NCBI GenBank assembly: GCA_002336675.1
Contig: DDEI01000024.1
Coordinates: 1 to 17,372, forward strand
Direction: 5' to 3'
DNA: 17,372 nt
Source of the DNA: Flavobacteriales bacterium UBA1958
GTDB taxonomy: Bacteria > Bacteroidota > Bacteroidia > Flavobacteriales_D > Sanyastnellaceae
The notes below the pieces were generated by a model, which saw only the letters and a list, made by a program, of their open reading frames with translations, was not told where the DNA came from and searched no databases. The position numbers and the translations under genes are program-made. Shown here in pieces: positions 6,961 through 15,086 of the stretch. The stretch's first letter is position 1. Each line of letters begins with the position of its first letter.

Positions 6961-7742
6961 TCAAAAATTCTTTCCTCTTTCAGTTCTATTTTCTTTCCGA
7001 AGAAGGTCTGCGTGCTTTTCTCAAAACCTTTAGTAAAATCAGACACATAGAATTTATCAACGGCTTCTTTTCCTTTTAGTGAATACCCTTTGGCTATAGA
7101 TTCAGCCACCACATTAGCGCTGTCTATAATGTCCACGCTTCCCTTAAAAAAGGCCTCCACTTCATCTTGTATAAGAGGATAGTGTGTGCATCCTAGGACT
7201 AAGGCGCTTATACCCTTCAATTCTCTAGCTTTTAGGTAAGATTCTATAACCGTTTTACTGATGTTGTTATTAAAGAACCCTTCCTCTATCATGTTAGCTA
7301 ACAGAGGAGTAGCTTTACTTCCTACGGTAATAGAGCTGTTAGCTATTTTTATTCTTCTGGTGTACACTCTAGTTTTAATCGTTCCTCTGGTGGCTATTAT
7401 TCCTACTTTCTGGTTCTGGTATCGCGCAGAAATAAATGCTACCAAAGGGTCTATCACATTAAATACGGGAATATCAGGGCCAGCCACATTTTTTACAGTT
7501 TTAAAAGCATGGGCAGAAGCGGTATTACAGGCTATTACTATAGCGGTGCAATTTTCACTAAGAAGAAACTGTGTAATCTTAGCAGAATAATGCCTTATAG
7601 AAGCGGGCGATTTATCGCCATATGGAAGGTGGGCGGTATCTCCGAAGTATACAAGTTCGGCTTGAGGAAGCTTATTCTTAATAGCCTTGGCTACGGTAAG
7701 TCCTCCTATGCCTGAGTCGAATATGCCAATTTTTACTCCCAA
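6957..7742 (-). CDS. murI: Glutamate racemase
   Basis: Cofactor-independent racemisation of L- to D-glutamate for the peptidoglycan stem peptide, in the cytoplasm. The Asp/Glu racemase fold is clear: IGIFDSGIGGLTVAKAI (Asp9/Ser10), YFGDTAHLPYGDKS, the first catalytic cysteine in IVIACNTASA (Cys72), FNVIDP, VGIIATRGTI, and the second in LVLGCTHYPL (Cys185, followed by His187). At 261 residues it is full length. It lies just downstream of the ompH terminator and so probably has its own promoter; TATCTTTC (7779-7772, minus strand) is a 7-of-8 match to the -7 box about 30 bp before the ATG. Its stop overlaps that of the convergent beta-helix gene by 4 bp. No terminator is visible between the two. 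Confidence 0.96.
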   Translation of the reverse strand: MGVKIGIFDSGIGGLTVAKAIKNKLPQAELVYFGDTAHLPYGDKSPASIRHYSAKITQFLLSENCTAIVIACNTASAHAFKTVKNVAGPDIPVFNVIDPLVAFISARYQNQKVGIIATRGTIKTRVYTRRIKIANSSITVGSKATPLLANMIEEGFFNNNISKTVIESYLKARELKGISALVLGCTHYPLIQDEVEAFFKGSVDIIDSANVVAESIAKGYSLKGKEAVDKFYVSDFTKGFEKSTQTFFGKKIELKEERIFD

Positions 7743-7815
7743 GTTATTCTATTATCCTAATTAACGAAGCCGAAAGATAATTCACTCGAGGTTAAATATC
7801 GCTAGAGCAGGGCAT

Positions 7816-7844
7816 AAAAAAAGCCGTTCATTAAGAACAGCTTT
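7816..7844 (-). terminator. Rho-independent terminator of the bamA-ompH operon
   Basis: On the minus strand AAAGCTGTTC, a 5-base loop and GAACGGCTTT form a 10-bp stem with one G-T pair, followed by a run of seven T (7822-7816). It lies about 25 bp after the ompH-2 stop and ends the leftward envelope operon before murI. Confidence 0.9.
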
Positions 7845-7869
7845 ATTCACTTTTCGGAAAGTTAATTTT

Positions 7870-8370
7870 TTATTGGCCTAACTTGGCTAGAACTAATTGA
7901 AGGACATCTTCACCACCTTCATAGATGATTCCTCCGCTGTTTAAATCGAAGATATATACAAATCCATTTTCTTTGCCCACCTCTTTAATAGCTTGTCTAG
8001 CTTTTTCAATGATAGGAGCTAAAAGCTCTTGTTCTTTAGCCGCTAGCTGTTTTTGAGCTACAGTATACGTCTCTTGAAGTCTCTGTTGATCAGACTCATA
8101 TTTAGAGATCTTAGACTGCTTAGTAAAATCACTTACAGCTGGATCTGCTTGCATCGCTTGAATTTGAGTTACTAGAGTCTCTAAGTCAGCTTGCTGTAAT
8201 TGGAGTTCCCTTTCGAACTCTAAGTTGATCGCTTCCAATTCAGCCTGCGCTACTGCAGTTTCTGGAAGTGTGTCTAATAGGAGCTGTGAGTTCACATGTC
8301 CAAATTTCTGCGCTTGCATATCTAATGTGCAGAATGATAGCGTGGTAAGTAGTATTGTTATGTATTTCAT
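7870..8370 (-). CDS. OmpH/Skp-family periplasmic chaperone (second paralogue)
   Basis: Skp-like holdase expected to bind unfolded outer-membrane proteins in the periplasm and deliver them to BamA. An N-terminal signal peptide (residues 1-20, ending MQAQ) is followed by KFGHVNSQLLLDTLPE, the standard family opening. A long charged helical region rich in Glu, Gln and Lys (about 40-120) fits the Skp coiled-coil tentacles. The C-terminal part, KEVGKENGFVYIFDLNSGGIIYEG, completes the small beta body that trimerises. At 166 residues it matches a typical Skp. It lies 18 bp after the other ompH paralogue and two genes after bamA, the usual Bacteroidota order. Last gene before the terminator. Confidence 0.92.
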   Translation of the reverse strand: MKYITILLTTLSFCTLDMQAQKFGHVNSQLLLDTLPETAVAQAELEAINLEFERELQLQQADLETLVTQIQAMQADPAVSDFTKQSKISKYESDQQRLQETYTVAQKQLAAKEQELLAPIIEKARQAIKEVGKENGFVYIFDLNSGGIIYEGGEDVLQLVLAKLGQ

Positions 8371-8388
8371 GATTGTTGCTTTCTATGT

Positions 8389-9057
8389 TTAATAATTTCC
8401 TTTCGGCTTAGCGCCTTTTTGTACAGTATTACTTCTTCCTCTAGAAGAGCTTGAGGTCTTTTTCCCACCAGCTTTAGCGCCACCGCTTTTCGATTCTGTT
8501 TTACTTCCGCCTTTGTCTTCTTTTGTTGGCATTTCTATTGTTTCCCCAGGGGTTTTCCCCATTTTCTTGAGTACTTTATCGCTCACGTCGTGCTTCGGGT
8601 TGGCGTAAAGCATATTGCTTTGAGATCCTTTGTCGAATATAACCATGTATCCATTCTGAGAAGTTACTCCGAGTATCGCCTCGTACATCATGTCTTGCAC
8701 CGGTTTCATAAGCTCCTCTCTCTTTTGAAACAAGTCCCCACCTACACCAAACCTTCTTTTCTGTGAATCTCTAGCTTCTGATTTTTTAGTCTTTAGCTCA
8801 CCTTCTCTTCTTCTCTGCATATCCAAAGTAAGTAGCGCTTTTTCTGCTTGAAAAGATTCTCCAAGTAAAGCGATCGAGGCATATTTTTCTTCTATCTCCT
8901 CTTGCCACTGGGCACTGAAGGAATTTAGTTCCACCTGTGCATCAGCATATTCTTGTAAATGCAGTAGTATATACTCTGTGTCTACATATGCAAATTTCTG
9001 CGCGTAAGAGCTGAGCCCTGCTATCATGAGACTTAAAATCAGAGTTGCTTTTTTCAT
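8389..9057 (-). CDS. OmpH/Skp-family periplasmic chaperone with basic Gly/Ser/Lys tail (first paralogue)
   Basis: Skp-like chaperone for outer-membrane protein transit. From the chosen ATG the signal peptide is MKKATLILSLMIAGLSSYAQ, followed by the family opening KFAYVDTEYILLHLQEYADAQ. A charged coiled-coil region covers roughly residues 40-120, and QNGYMVIFDKGSQSNMLYA ends the OmpH domain. Unlike its neighbour it continues for about 50 more residues in a low-complexity tail rich in Lys, Gly and Ser (from around EMPTKEDKGG to the end), probably disordered and strongly basic. An ATG 42 bp upstream (9099) overlaps the bamA stop as TAATG and would add MKLVKFAHVLVLVK ahead of the signal peptide. 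I prefer the inner start because it gives a canonical signal peptide. The family is clear; the start is uncertain. Confidence 0.88.
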   Translation of the reverse strand: MKKATLILSLMIAGLSSYAQKFAYVDTEYILLHLQEYADAQVELNSFSAQWQEEIEEKYASIALLGESFQAEKALLTLDMQRRREGELKTKKSEARDSQKRRFGVGGDLFQKREELMKPVQDMMYEAILGVTSQNGYMVIFDKGSQSNMLYANPKHDVSDKVLKKMGKTPGETIEMPTKEDKGGSKTESKSGGAKAGGKKTSSSSRGRSNTVQKGAKPKGNY

Positions 9058-9098
9058 TTTTACAAGTACTAAAACGTGTGCGAATTTAACCAATTTCA

Positions 9099-11648
9099 TT
9101 AGAGGTCTCCAATGTTCATGCCAATACTGAAATGGAGTTGATTTTTCTCTATCAAATCTCCACCCTGCTCAGGCGCTAGAGGATCGAATCTCCATCCATA
9201 ATCTAGCCCTAATAAACCGAACATAGGTAAGAATACTCTGAGACCAATTCCGGCAGATCTTTTAACTTGAAAAGGATTAAATTCTTTGAATGTGTCCCAG
9301 GTGTTTCCTGCCTCAGCAAATGCTAATGTGTAAATGGTAGCTTGAGGATTTGTACTTAAAGGATATCTAAGTTCAGCCGTATATTTGGCTACTAAAGGAG
9401 CACCGCCAGAACCTGATATAGATTCTTCTGGATATCCTCTCAAGTAAATAATTTCTCTTCCATCCAGTCCAAACTGATTTAGATTTACTCCTCCTACATA
9501 AAACCGTTCGAATGGTGATTGACCTATTTCACTGTTGTAGAAACCAAGGAAACCAAACCCTACTTTAGTATTTAGTATTAGTTTAGGAGGCTTTTCATCT
9601 GTTCCTCTGGTCAATGGAGTGTACCAGTCTACTGTTAATTTAGCTTTGTAATACTCTACCCACCTGTACTTGTCTTGCGCATCTGTATAATCAAAATCTC
9701 CTGGTCTGACAGAGGAGTAAGGGAAAGTAGCCTTGGTGAATAATTTTACAGTAGAACCGTAAGTAGGATAAATAGGCTCAGATACAGAGTTCCTTTGTAA
9801 AGTTCCGGATAAAGCTAAGTTATGAGCGATTCCTGTTTGAAATACACTACCAAGTGCTGAGTAGTTAAATAAATCAAACCGCTGGTAACTCAAGTTTCCA
9901 AACAATAAGAAATAATCGTCTGGCTTTTTAAGTCTAGTTCCTATCCCTATTGATCCTCCTTGGAGCCTCATTTGGTTCAACGCCGGATTTATATTTCCTT
10001 CGCTGTCTTTTCTTGTTTCCCCATTAGATACTCTAGTTCTAGAGTACGAAAGGGATAAAGAGGTAGGTTTTTTACCTCCTAACCATGGCTCAGTAAATGA
10101 AGCGCTAAGTGATTGAAAGAATATACCATTTGATTGTCCTTGAACAGACAGTTTCTGTCCGTCACCAGTAGGTATAGGTCGCCAAGCCTCTTTTTTAAAC
10201 ATGTTCCGAGCACTAAAGTTAGAAAAACTTAATCCCAGTGTCCCTACTACTCTTCCGGCTCCGAACCCGCCAGAAAGCTGGATTTGATCAGAGGGTCTCT
10301 CCGCTACTACGTAGGTTAAGTCTACTGTGCCTTCACTTTCGTTTTGCTTGATTTGGACATCGAATCCCTCTGGAGCAAAATACCCTAAATTAGAAAGTTC
10401 TCTTTGAGTTCTGACAATATTAGAACGACTGAAAAGATCTCCAGGCTTTGTTCTAATTTCTCTGTAGATAACATGATCATTAGTCTTGTCATTTCCCACT
10501 ACGGTAACATCGCCTACTCTAAACTGCTTTCCTTCATATAGGAGAATCTCTAGATCTACAGTGTCTCCTACTACCGAAGTTTCAGAGACTATAGCTTGGA
10601 ATGTTAAATATCCTTGATCCATGTAGATAGAACTTATATCTAATCCATTCGGATTAGAATAAACTCTAGAATCTAATAAGCTTTGGTTGAATTCATCACC
10701 AGGTTTGATTTTTAGAATGTTCTTGAGCGAGTCTGAATTATACTTTGTGTTTCCGTAAATTTGGATATCACCAAAGTAGAATTTCTGACCTTCATCTATT
10801 TGCAGTTTTAGACCGAGTAGCCCTTTTCCTGTTCTATAAATAGAATCATTAAGTATCCTAAAATTTTTATATCCCTTCTCATTATAAAACTGAGTAAGTA
10901 TAGCTTTATCCATCTCTAGATTTTCATCTAGTAGCTTAGAACTTTTTAGTACCCTGTACCATCTTCTTTGCTTGGTTTCTTTTAATTTTCCCCGCAGTTT
11001 TTTTTCTGGAAACTCTAATGCCTCATCAAATAAGATTTCACCTATTTTAACTTTTCCTCCTTTTTTCACGTCTACCAGAATTGTGCAAGTGTTAGGTGCG
11101 TTCGGGTCGTTGTCTGAGCTGATGTTAACTTCGGCATCATAATATCCTTTTTCTTTATAATAATCTACAATGATGTTCTCCGCATTTTTCATCCAGTTTT
11201 CAGTGATGATAGTACCTTTCTGAACATCTATTTGATCTTTTAGTGTGCTGATCTCCCCACTTCTTAGATTGGGGAATCGTTGTATGCTCCCAAGCCTAGG
11301 CATTTCTGTCACCTCTATGCCAAGCCATATTTTATCTTCCTCTGTTTTTACAGTGTAGATTTGTATATCAGAAAATAATCTGCTAGCCCAAAGGTTTTTT
11401 ATCGCTCTAGAAATTCGATCACTAGGAATAGTGATCGATTTTCCTCTCGGTAAATCCGCCAGTACTTTTACCGCTTGTACGTCTGTATAAATAGCTCCGG
11501 AGACGATTACGTCTTCTAGCGTATAAGTCTGCTCTGAGTTCGCGCCTAAGCTAGCTACTTGAGCTTTTGAGGTAAAGTTATTAGAGACTAATAATAGTAC
11601 GGCACATACAGTCAGAATACTCTTCACTCTACGCTTTAATTTGTTCAC
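9099..11648 (-). CDS. bamA: BamA/Omp85 outer-membrane protein assembly factor
   Basis: Central subunit of the BAM complex, which folds beta-barrel proteins into the outer membrane. A signal peptide (KLKRRVKSILTVCAVLLLVS, ending near SKAQ) precedes POTRA repeats over roughly residues 40-450, seen as recurring patterns such as YYKEKGYYDAEV, FYNEKGYKNFRI, GQKFYFGDIQIYGN and KQFRVGDVTVVGN. A 16-strand barrel follows from about 455. The hallmark loop-6 motif is LRGYPE (about residue 736), and the barrel ends in FSIGMNIGDL. Length is normal for Bacteroidota. There is no ATG at the 5' end. Candidate starts are TTG (11660), GTG (11648, chosen because it keeps the whole basic n-region and has GGA upstream) and GTG (11627, one base after the uppS stop, giving MKSILTVCAVLLL). 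It overlaps uppS for the two longer starts. Confidence 0.95.
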   Translation of the reverse strand: MNKLKRRVKSILTVCAVLLLVSNNFTSKAQVASLGANSEQTYTLEDVIVSGAIYTDVQAVKVLADLPRGKSITIPSDRISRAIKNLWASRLFSDIQIYTVKTEEDKIWLGIEVTEMPRLGSIQRFPNLRSGEISTLKDQIDVQKGTIITENWMKNAENIIVDYYKEKGYYDAEVNISSDNDPNAPNTCTILVDVKKGGKVKIGEILFDEALEFPEKKLRGKLKETKQRRWYRVLKSSKLLDENLEMDKAILTQFYNEKGYKNFRILNDSIYRTGKGLLGLKLQIDEGQKFYFGDIQIYGNTKYNSDSLKNILKIKPGDEFNQSLLDSRVYSNPNGLDISSIYMDQGYLTFQAIVSETSVVGDTVDLEILLYEGKQFRVGDVTVVGNDKTNDHVIYREIRTKPGDLFSRSNIVRTQRELSNLGYFAPEGFDVQIKQNESEGTVDLTYVVAERPSDQIQLSGGFGAGRVVGTLGLSFSNFSARNMFKKEAWRPIPTGDGQKLSVQGQSNGIFFQSLSASFTEPWLGGKKPTSLSLSYSRTRVSNGETRKDSEGNINPALNQMRLQGGSIGIGTRLKKPDDYFLLFGNLSYQRFDLFNYSALGSVFQTGIAHNLALSGTLQRNSVSEPIYPTYGSTVKLFTKATFPYSSVRPGDFDYTDAQDKYRWVEYYKAKLTVDWYTPLTRGTDEKPPKLILNTKVGFGFLGFYNSEIGQSPFERFYVGGVNLNQFGLDGREIIYLRGYPEESISGSGGAPLVAKYTAELRYPLSTNPQATIYTLAFAEAGNTWDTFKEFNPFQVKRSAGIGLRVFLPMFGLLGLDYGWRFDPLAPEQGGDLIEKNQLHFSIGMNIGDL

Positions 11649-12351
11649 TGATTTTTCCAAATCTTCTTTCTCTGTTTTGGTATTCTAAAATGGCTTTAAG
11701 GAATTCATCTCTTTTAAAATCTGGCCAGTGGACTTCTGTAAAATAGAACTCCGTATATGCTATCTGCCAGAGCAAAAAGTTGCTTATTCGCTGCTCTCCA
11801 CTAGTCCGAATTAATAATTCAGGTTCTGGTATTCCTGCTGTATTTAGGTAGGAAGAAACGAGTTCTTCAGTAATTTCATTTTGCGCACAGCCATTTTTAA
11901 GTATTTCTTTTACGGCATTGGTAATTTCCCATCTAGAGCTATAACTGAGCGCTAGAATTAAGGTTAACCCTTTGTTTGAAGCGGTGCGTTCTTCGGCGTC
12001 TTTCAAGGCTTGTATGCACTTCTCGGGGAGAAGCTCCACGTTTCCTATGATTTTAAGACGGACATCGTTTTCTTTTAATTCTTCAATTTCTGAAATGATA
12101 GTGGTAACCAGAAGATCCATTAAAGCATCTATTTCTTCTTTGGGCCGATTCCAGTTCTCAGTACTAAAAGCATAGAGCGTTAAATATTTCACATTAAACT
12201 CTCGAGCGGTTTTAATACTCTCCCTAACCGACTCCACGCCATTGGAGTGTCCGTAAATTCGGTCATGCCCTTTTTGTTTGGCCCACCGTCCATTGCCATC
12301 CATGATAATGGCTATATGATTAGGGATTCTAGAAGTATCAATAAGTTCCAT
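11629..12351 (-). CDS. uppS: Isoprenyl transferase (undecaprenyl diphosphate synthase)
   Basis: cis-Prenyltransferase that extends farnesyl diphosphate with isopentenyl units to undecaprenyl diphosphate, the carrier for peptidoglycan and other surface glycans. It acts at the inner face of the cytoplasmic membrane. Conserved regions: IPNHIAIIMDGNGRWAKQKG with catalytic Asp18, GHSNGVESVRE, YLTLYAFSTENWNRPKEEI, ILALSYSSRWEI, and the C-terminal ELLIRTSGEQRISNFLLWQ followed by AYTEFYFTEVHWPDF. At 240 residues it is full length. It sits directly before bamA with overlapping or abutting reading frames and 43 bp after the DUF6089 gene. This fits a Bacteroidota envelope-biogenesis operon in which lipid carrier and outer-membrane assembly are made together. 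Confidence 0.96.
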   Translation of the reverse strand: MELIDTSRIPNHIAIIMDGNGRWAKQKGHDRIYGHSNGVESVRESIKTAREFNVKYLTLYAFSTENWNRPKEEIDALMDLLVTTIISEIEELKENDVRLKIIGNVELLPEKCIQALKDAEERTASNKGLTLILALSYSSRWEITNAVKEILKNGCAQNEITEELVSSYLNTAGIPEPELLIRTSGEQRISNFLLWQIAYTEFYFTEVHWPDFKRDEFLKAILEYQNRERRFGKISEQIKA

Positions 12352-12394
12352 GGCTAGAAGCTCTCAATTTGTTGTTTTCTCTTGGTTCTGCAGT

Positions 12395-13231
12395 TTATCT
12401 ATCTCCCCAGCATCTGCCAGGTTTTTTATCTATCCTCAGAGTAAGGGCAAATGTAGTGAAAGCGTAGAAGTCATTATTTGTAGGGTCACCTCTTTCCACG
12501 AAGGCATTTGAATCGTCTAATCCGACTCCTTCTAAACTTCGATCAGCTAGTTCTTGAGTAAGAACTCCAGACTCAAGCCTTAGCAAAAGGGGGTCTGCAT
12601 ATGCTGTGCTTACATCATCTATATAATCGCTGGACGCTGAGCGCATTCCATAAGTTATATTGACGGCTAACCCTCCTATGATATTCATTTTTATTCCGAA
12701 GCCATATGGCAGCGATAAGCCACCTAATTTGTATGGAGCTTTTGTAGTTATGGATGTTCCTTGACCTTCTGTACCTAAAGGTTGAAGCTCATACCATGCG
12801 CCATTATATTCTGCCATTGGCCTCATGCTGTAATGAGCGAGGCCTAAAAATAAGAAGGGGGTAAAGAAATCTTGTTTACTTCCTACTTGATATGGAAAAA
12901 AATTCAATTCAGCGATGGCGCTCGTTTCTAGTATAGGGGTTTTAAAATGAAGATTTCTGTTAATCTTCCAGGGATCTTTAGATTTCGAGTCATATGCTCC
13001 TAATTCGAAATAATGAACACCGAAATTAAAGCTCCATCTTCTGTCTATGCTTTTTCGGTAAAATAATCCACCACCTAGCTTTAGTTCTCCCCCAAAATGG
13101 TTTCTGTTGAGTTCCCCTAAATAATAACCTGTACCAACCGCAAAGCCTATTTCTTTTGATTTGTCTTTGTCATTTCCCGCCCAGGATAGGATTGAAAAGA
13201 GAAGTGCTATGATGAGGAATACTTTATTCAT
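12395..13231 (-). CDS. DUF6089-family probable outer-membrane beta-barrel protein
   Basis: Function unknown. A signal peptide (MNKVFLIIALLFSILSWAG) precedes alternating amphipathic strands typical of a small outer-membrane barrel: EIGFAVGTGYYLGEL, RRWSFNFGVHYFELGAYD, TSAIAELNFFPYQ, FFTPFLFLGLAHY and LSLPYGFGIKMNIIGGLAVN. The opening GTGYYLGELN and the position before uppS and bamA match what I recall as the DUF6089 family of Bacteroidota. At 278 residues it is close to the family norm. The final residues (RIDKKPGRCWGDR) lack the aromatic C-terminal residue used as a BAM signal in Proteobacteria. Its place in the nadK-uppS-bamA-ompH operon suggests a part in envelope biogenesis, but nothing in the sequence says which. 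Confidence 0.8.
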   Translation of the reverse strand: MNKVFLIIALLFSILSWAGNDKDKSKEIGFAVGTGYYLGELNRNHFGGELKLGGGLFYRKSIDRRWSFNFGVHYFELGAYDSKSKDPWKINRNLHFKTPILETSAIAELNFFPYQVGSKQDFFTPFLFLGLAHYSMRPMAEYNGAWYELQPLGTEGQGTSITTKAPYKLGGLSLPYGFGIKMNIIGGLAVNITYGMRSASSDYIDDVSTAYADPLLLRLESGVLTQELADRSLEGVGLDDSNAFVERGDPTNNDFYAFTTFALTLRIDKKPGRCWGDR

Positions 13232-13310
13232 GCGTGATTATAATGCCTTTTCCTGTTTTTTATTGTGTACGTGTTGCTTTATTTGCGGAGCCAGATCAGG
13301 GCCTTTAGCC

Positions 13311-14180
13311 CTAATTTCTGCGGTCGACTCCCCAATGAAGTTTATTTCGAATTGTGGAAAAGAAATTCTGGTCTTTTAAATTAATGAGTGAAAAGCAGAA
13401 AGAGCTGGGTTTCACAATAACTCTAGAGTTGTTAGCTACAGTATAAGAGCGGCTGTCTAGGGTGAGATAAAAACTCTCATCTCTTCCGTCAGCTGTTAGG
13501 GTTAGTTCTTCTTTTTGGGGTATTACCAGTGGTCTTACATTGAGATTATGAGGAGCTATAGGTGTTAGCAATATGTTCTGGCTTCCAGGCATGACTATAG
13601 GTCCGCCACAACTTAAAGAGTATGCTGTAGATCCTGTTGGGGTGCTAATAATCAATCCATCTGCCCAATAGCTATTCACGAAAGTGTCATTAAGGTAGGT
13701 GTGAATTATGATCATGGAGGAGGTGTCTTTTTTGTGAATACTAACTTCATTAAGAGCAACGTTGTTTTCTCCCAAATTCAAACCCTCCACTTCTACCTCC
13801 AATAACGAACGTTTATCTAACTCGAAGTCTGCGTTAATTAGTGCTTCTGCTGCTTTTAGCACGCTGTCCACATCGATATTCGATAAAAACCCTAATCTGC
13901 CTGTGTTTATTCCTAATACTGGAATATTGCTAGCGCGCACGAAAGGTACTGTATCTAGCAAAGTTCCATCTCCACCAATACTAACTAAGTAATCCGCTTG
14001 AGATTTCTTTAATGAGCCTGAAAAAACGTTAAAGGTATCTTTCATCCTTTCTTCCAGAAACTCAGAAAACGTCTCCTCTACGAGGATTTCTGTGCCCTTG
14101 CCCTTTAAGTGCTCTATGAAAAGCTGTATTGGGCGGGTGTAGGAATGGTCAAATTGTTTGCCGAAAAAAGCTACTCTCAT
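13311..14180 (-). CDS. nadK: NAD kinase
   Basis: ATP-dependent phosphorylation of NAD to NADP in the cytoplasm. Motifs in order: SIGGDGTLLDT (GGDG at 69-72 with catalytic Asp71), LGINTGRLGFLSNI, ALNEVSIHK (Asn144-Glu145), SYWADGLIISTPTGSTAYSLSCGGP, the NAD-binding core, and TPIAPHNLNVRPLVIP. The C-terminus NKLHWGVDRRN is typical. The start chosen, MRVAFFGKQF, matches the conserved family opening and gives 289 residues. An in-frame ATG 36 bp upstream would add 12 residues (MYSYLAASLTCL) that do not resemble the family. It appears to be first in the leftward operon, 79 bp before the DUF6089 gene, and a small GC-rich hairpin (13298-13312) overlaps its stop codon. Confidence 0.95.
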   Translation of the reverse strand: MRVAFFGKQFDHSYTRPIQLFIEHLKGKGTEILVEETFSEFLEERMKDTFNVFSGSLKKSQADYLVSIGGDGTLLDTVPFVRASNIPVLGINTGRLGFLSNIDVDSVLKAAEALINADFELDKRSLLEVEVEGLNLGENNVALNEVSIHKKDTSSMIIIHTYLNDTFVNSYWADGLIISTPTGSTAYSLSCGGPIVMPGSQNILLTPIAPHNLNVRPLVIPQKEELTLTADGRDESFYLTLDSRSYTVANNSRVIVKPSSFCFSLINLKDQNFFSTIRNKLHWGVDRRN

Positions 14181-14447
14181 AAGACATGTTAATGAGGCTG
14201 CAAGGTAACTATACACCTAAATATATTCACTAAACAGCCAATTTATTTTATGAATAACTGCGGAGATGCCAATTTAATTTTCACCTAGTATTTAGCTTTT
14301 TCCCGGAAGAGGAGTTATAGCCTGAGAAGATTATTTTCCGACTGAATCTGATTTGATCGCTTTTGATTCCAGTGATGGCGCATTGACATTAGAATTTATT
14401 AAACTCAACAAACTATAAGACACCCTTTTTTATGCTTAATTTTACTT

Positions 14448-14960
14448 CTAGACTGAATCATTATTAGTAACAGAAGAAAGTTTTTCTAAATCTCTGTCAA
14501 ATAAGTAGAGACCTCCTTTGTCATTTCCTATTAGCTCTATTTTATCCATGATATTTCTCGCCAAAGCTTCTTCTTCTATTTGCTCAGAAACAAACCACTG
14601 CATAAAGTTATGAGTCGTGTAATCCTTCTCTTTTAGACAAACGTCTACCACTTCATGGATTTCTTTAGTTACATTAATTTCATGGCTCAAAAGAGAAGTA
14701 AATATATCTCTTACGCCTTTAAATGTATTAGTAGGCTGGTTCAATTGAGGAATAATAGCCTTTCCTCCTCTTTCGTTAATGAACTTCACTAATTTAAGCA
14801 TGTGTTGTCTTTCTTCATCAGAATGCTCATATAAGAACATTGCTATTCCGTTCAGCCCGTTGCATTCTGCCCAGCTAGCCATAGCTAGATATGCCTGAGA
14901 AGAAGCAGCTTCTATTATTACCTGATTGTTCAGGGCTTTTTCAACTTTTTTATTAATCAT
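14448..14960 (-). CDS. ftnA: Non-heme ferritin
   Basis: Iron-storage protein that oxidises Fe(II) at a diiron centre and stores Fe(III) in a 24-subunit shell in the cytoplasm. The four-helix bundle has the expected ferroxidase residues: Glu17 (IIEAASSQAY), Glu50 and His53 (SDEERQHM), Glu94 (LSHEINVT), Gln127 and Glu130 (SEQIEEEA), with Tyr24 nearby. No heme-ligating methionine typical of bacterioferritin is apparent, and the GLYLFDRDL ending is characteristic of FtnA. At 170 residues it is full length. It is divergent from the 3-hydroxyanthranilate dioxygenase gene across 126 bp that contain an imperfect inverted repeat. About 270 bp separate its stop from nadK, so it is probably monocistronic, although no clear terminator is visible downstream. 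Confidence 0.95.
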   Translation of the reverse strand: MINKKVEKALNNQVIIEAASSQAYLAMASWAECNGLNGIAMFLYEHSDEERQHMLKLVKFINERGGKAIIPQLNQPTNTFKGVRDIFTSLLSHEINVTKEIHEVVDVCLKEKDYTTHNFMQWFVSEQIEEEALARNIMDKIELIGNDKGGLYLFDRDLEKLSSVTNNDSV

Positions 14961-15086
14961 ACTTTAAATTTAATCTATTGTTTAGAAACAGTTGTAACCA
15001 ATATGTAAAATTAGAATTGATTTAAAGAAATTTAGATTAATTCTTTACAAGGTTTATCTTTAGCGTTGCAAAGTAAATCAACTTCA

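Noticed and set aside
13298..13312. Hairpin AGGGC/GCCCT at the nadK stop as a terminator
   Set aside because: The stem is only 5 bp and no T-run follows on the minus strand, so the operon probably continues into the DUF6089 gene.
14181..14216. Upstream ATG of nadK giving MYSYLAASLTCL before the conserved start
   Set aside because: NAD kinases of this group begin at M-[RK]-V-A-x-F-G; the extension is hydrophobic and unlike the family.
14217..14447. Possible small gene or RNA between nadK and ferritin
   Set aside because: The 231 bp are AT-rich with stops in all frames and no terminator-backed stem or RNA-like structure that I can recognise.
15066..15086. TTG start seven codons before the dioxygenase ATG
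   Set aside because: It lies directly after the -7-like box, uses a weak start codon, and the ATG matches the N-terminus and metal-ligand numbering of known bacterial enzymes.
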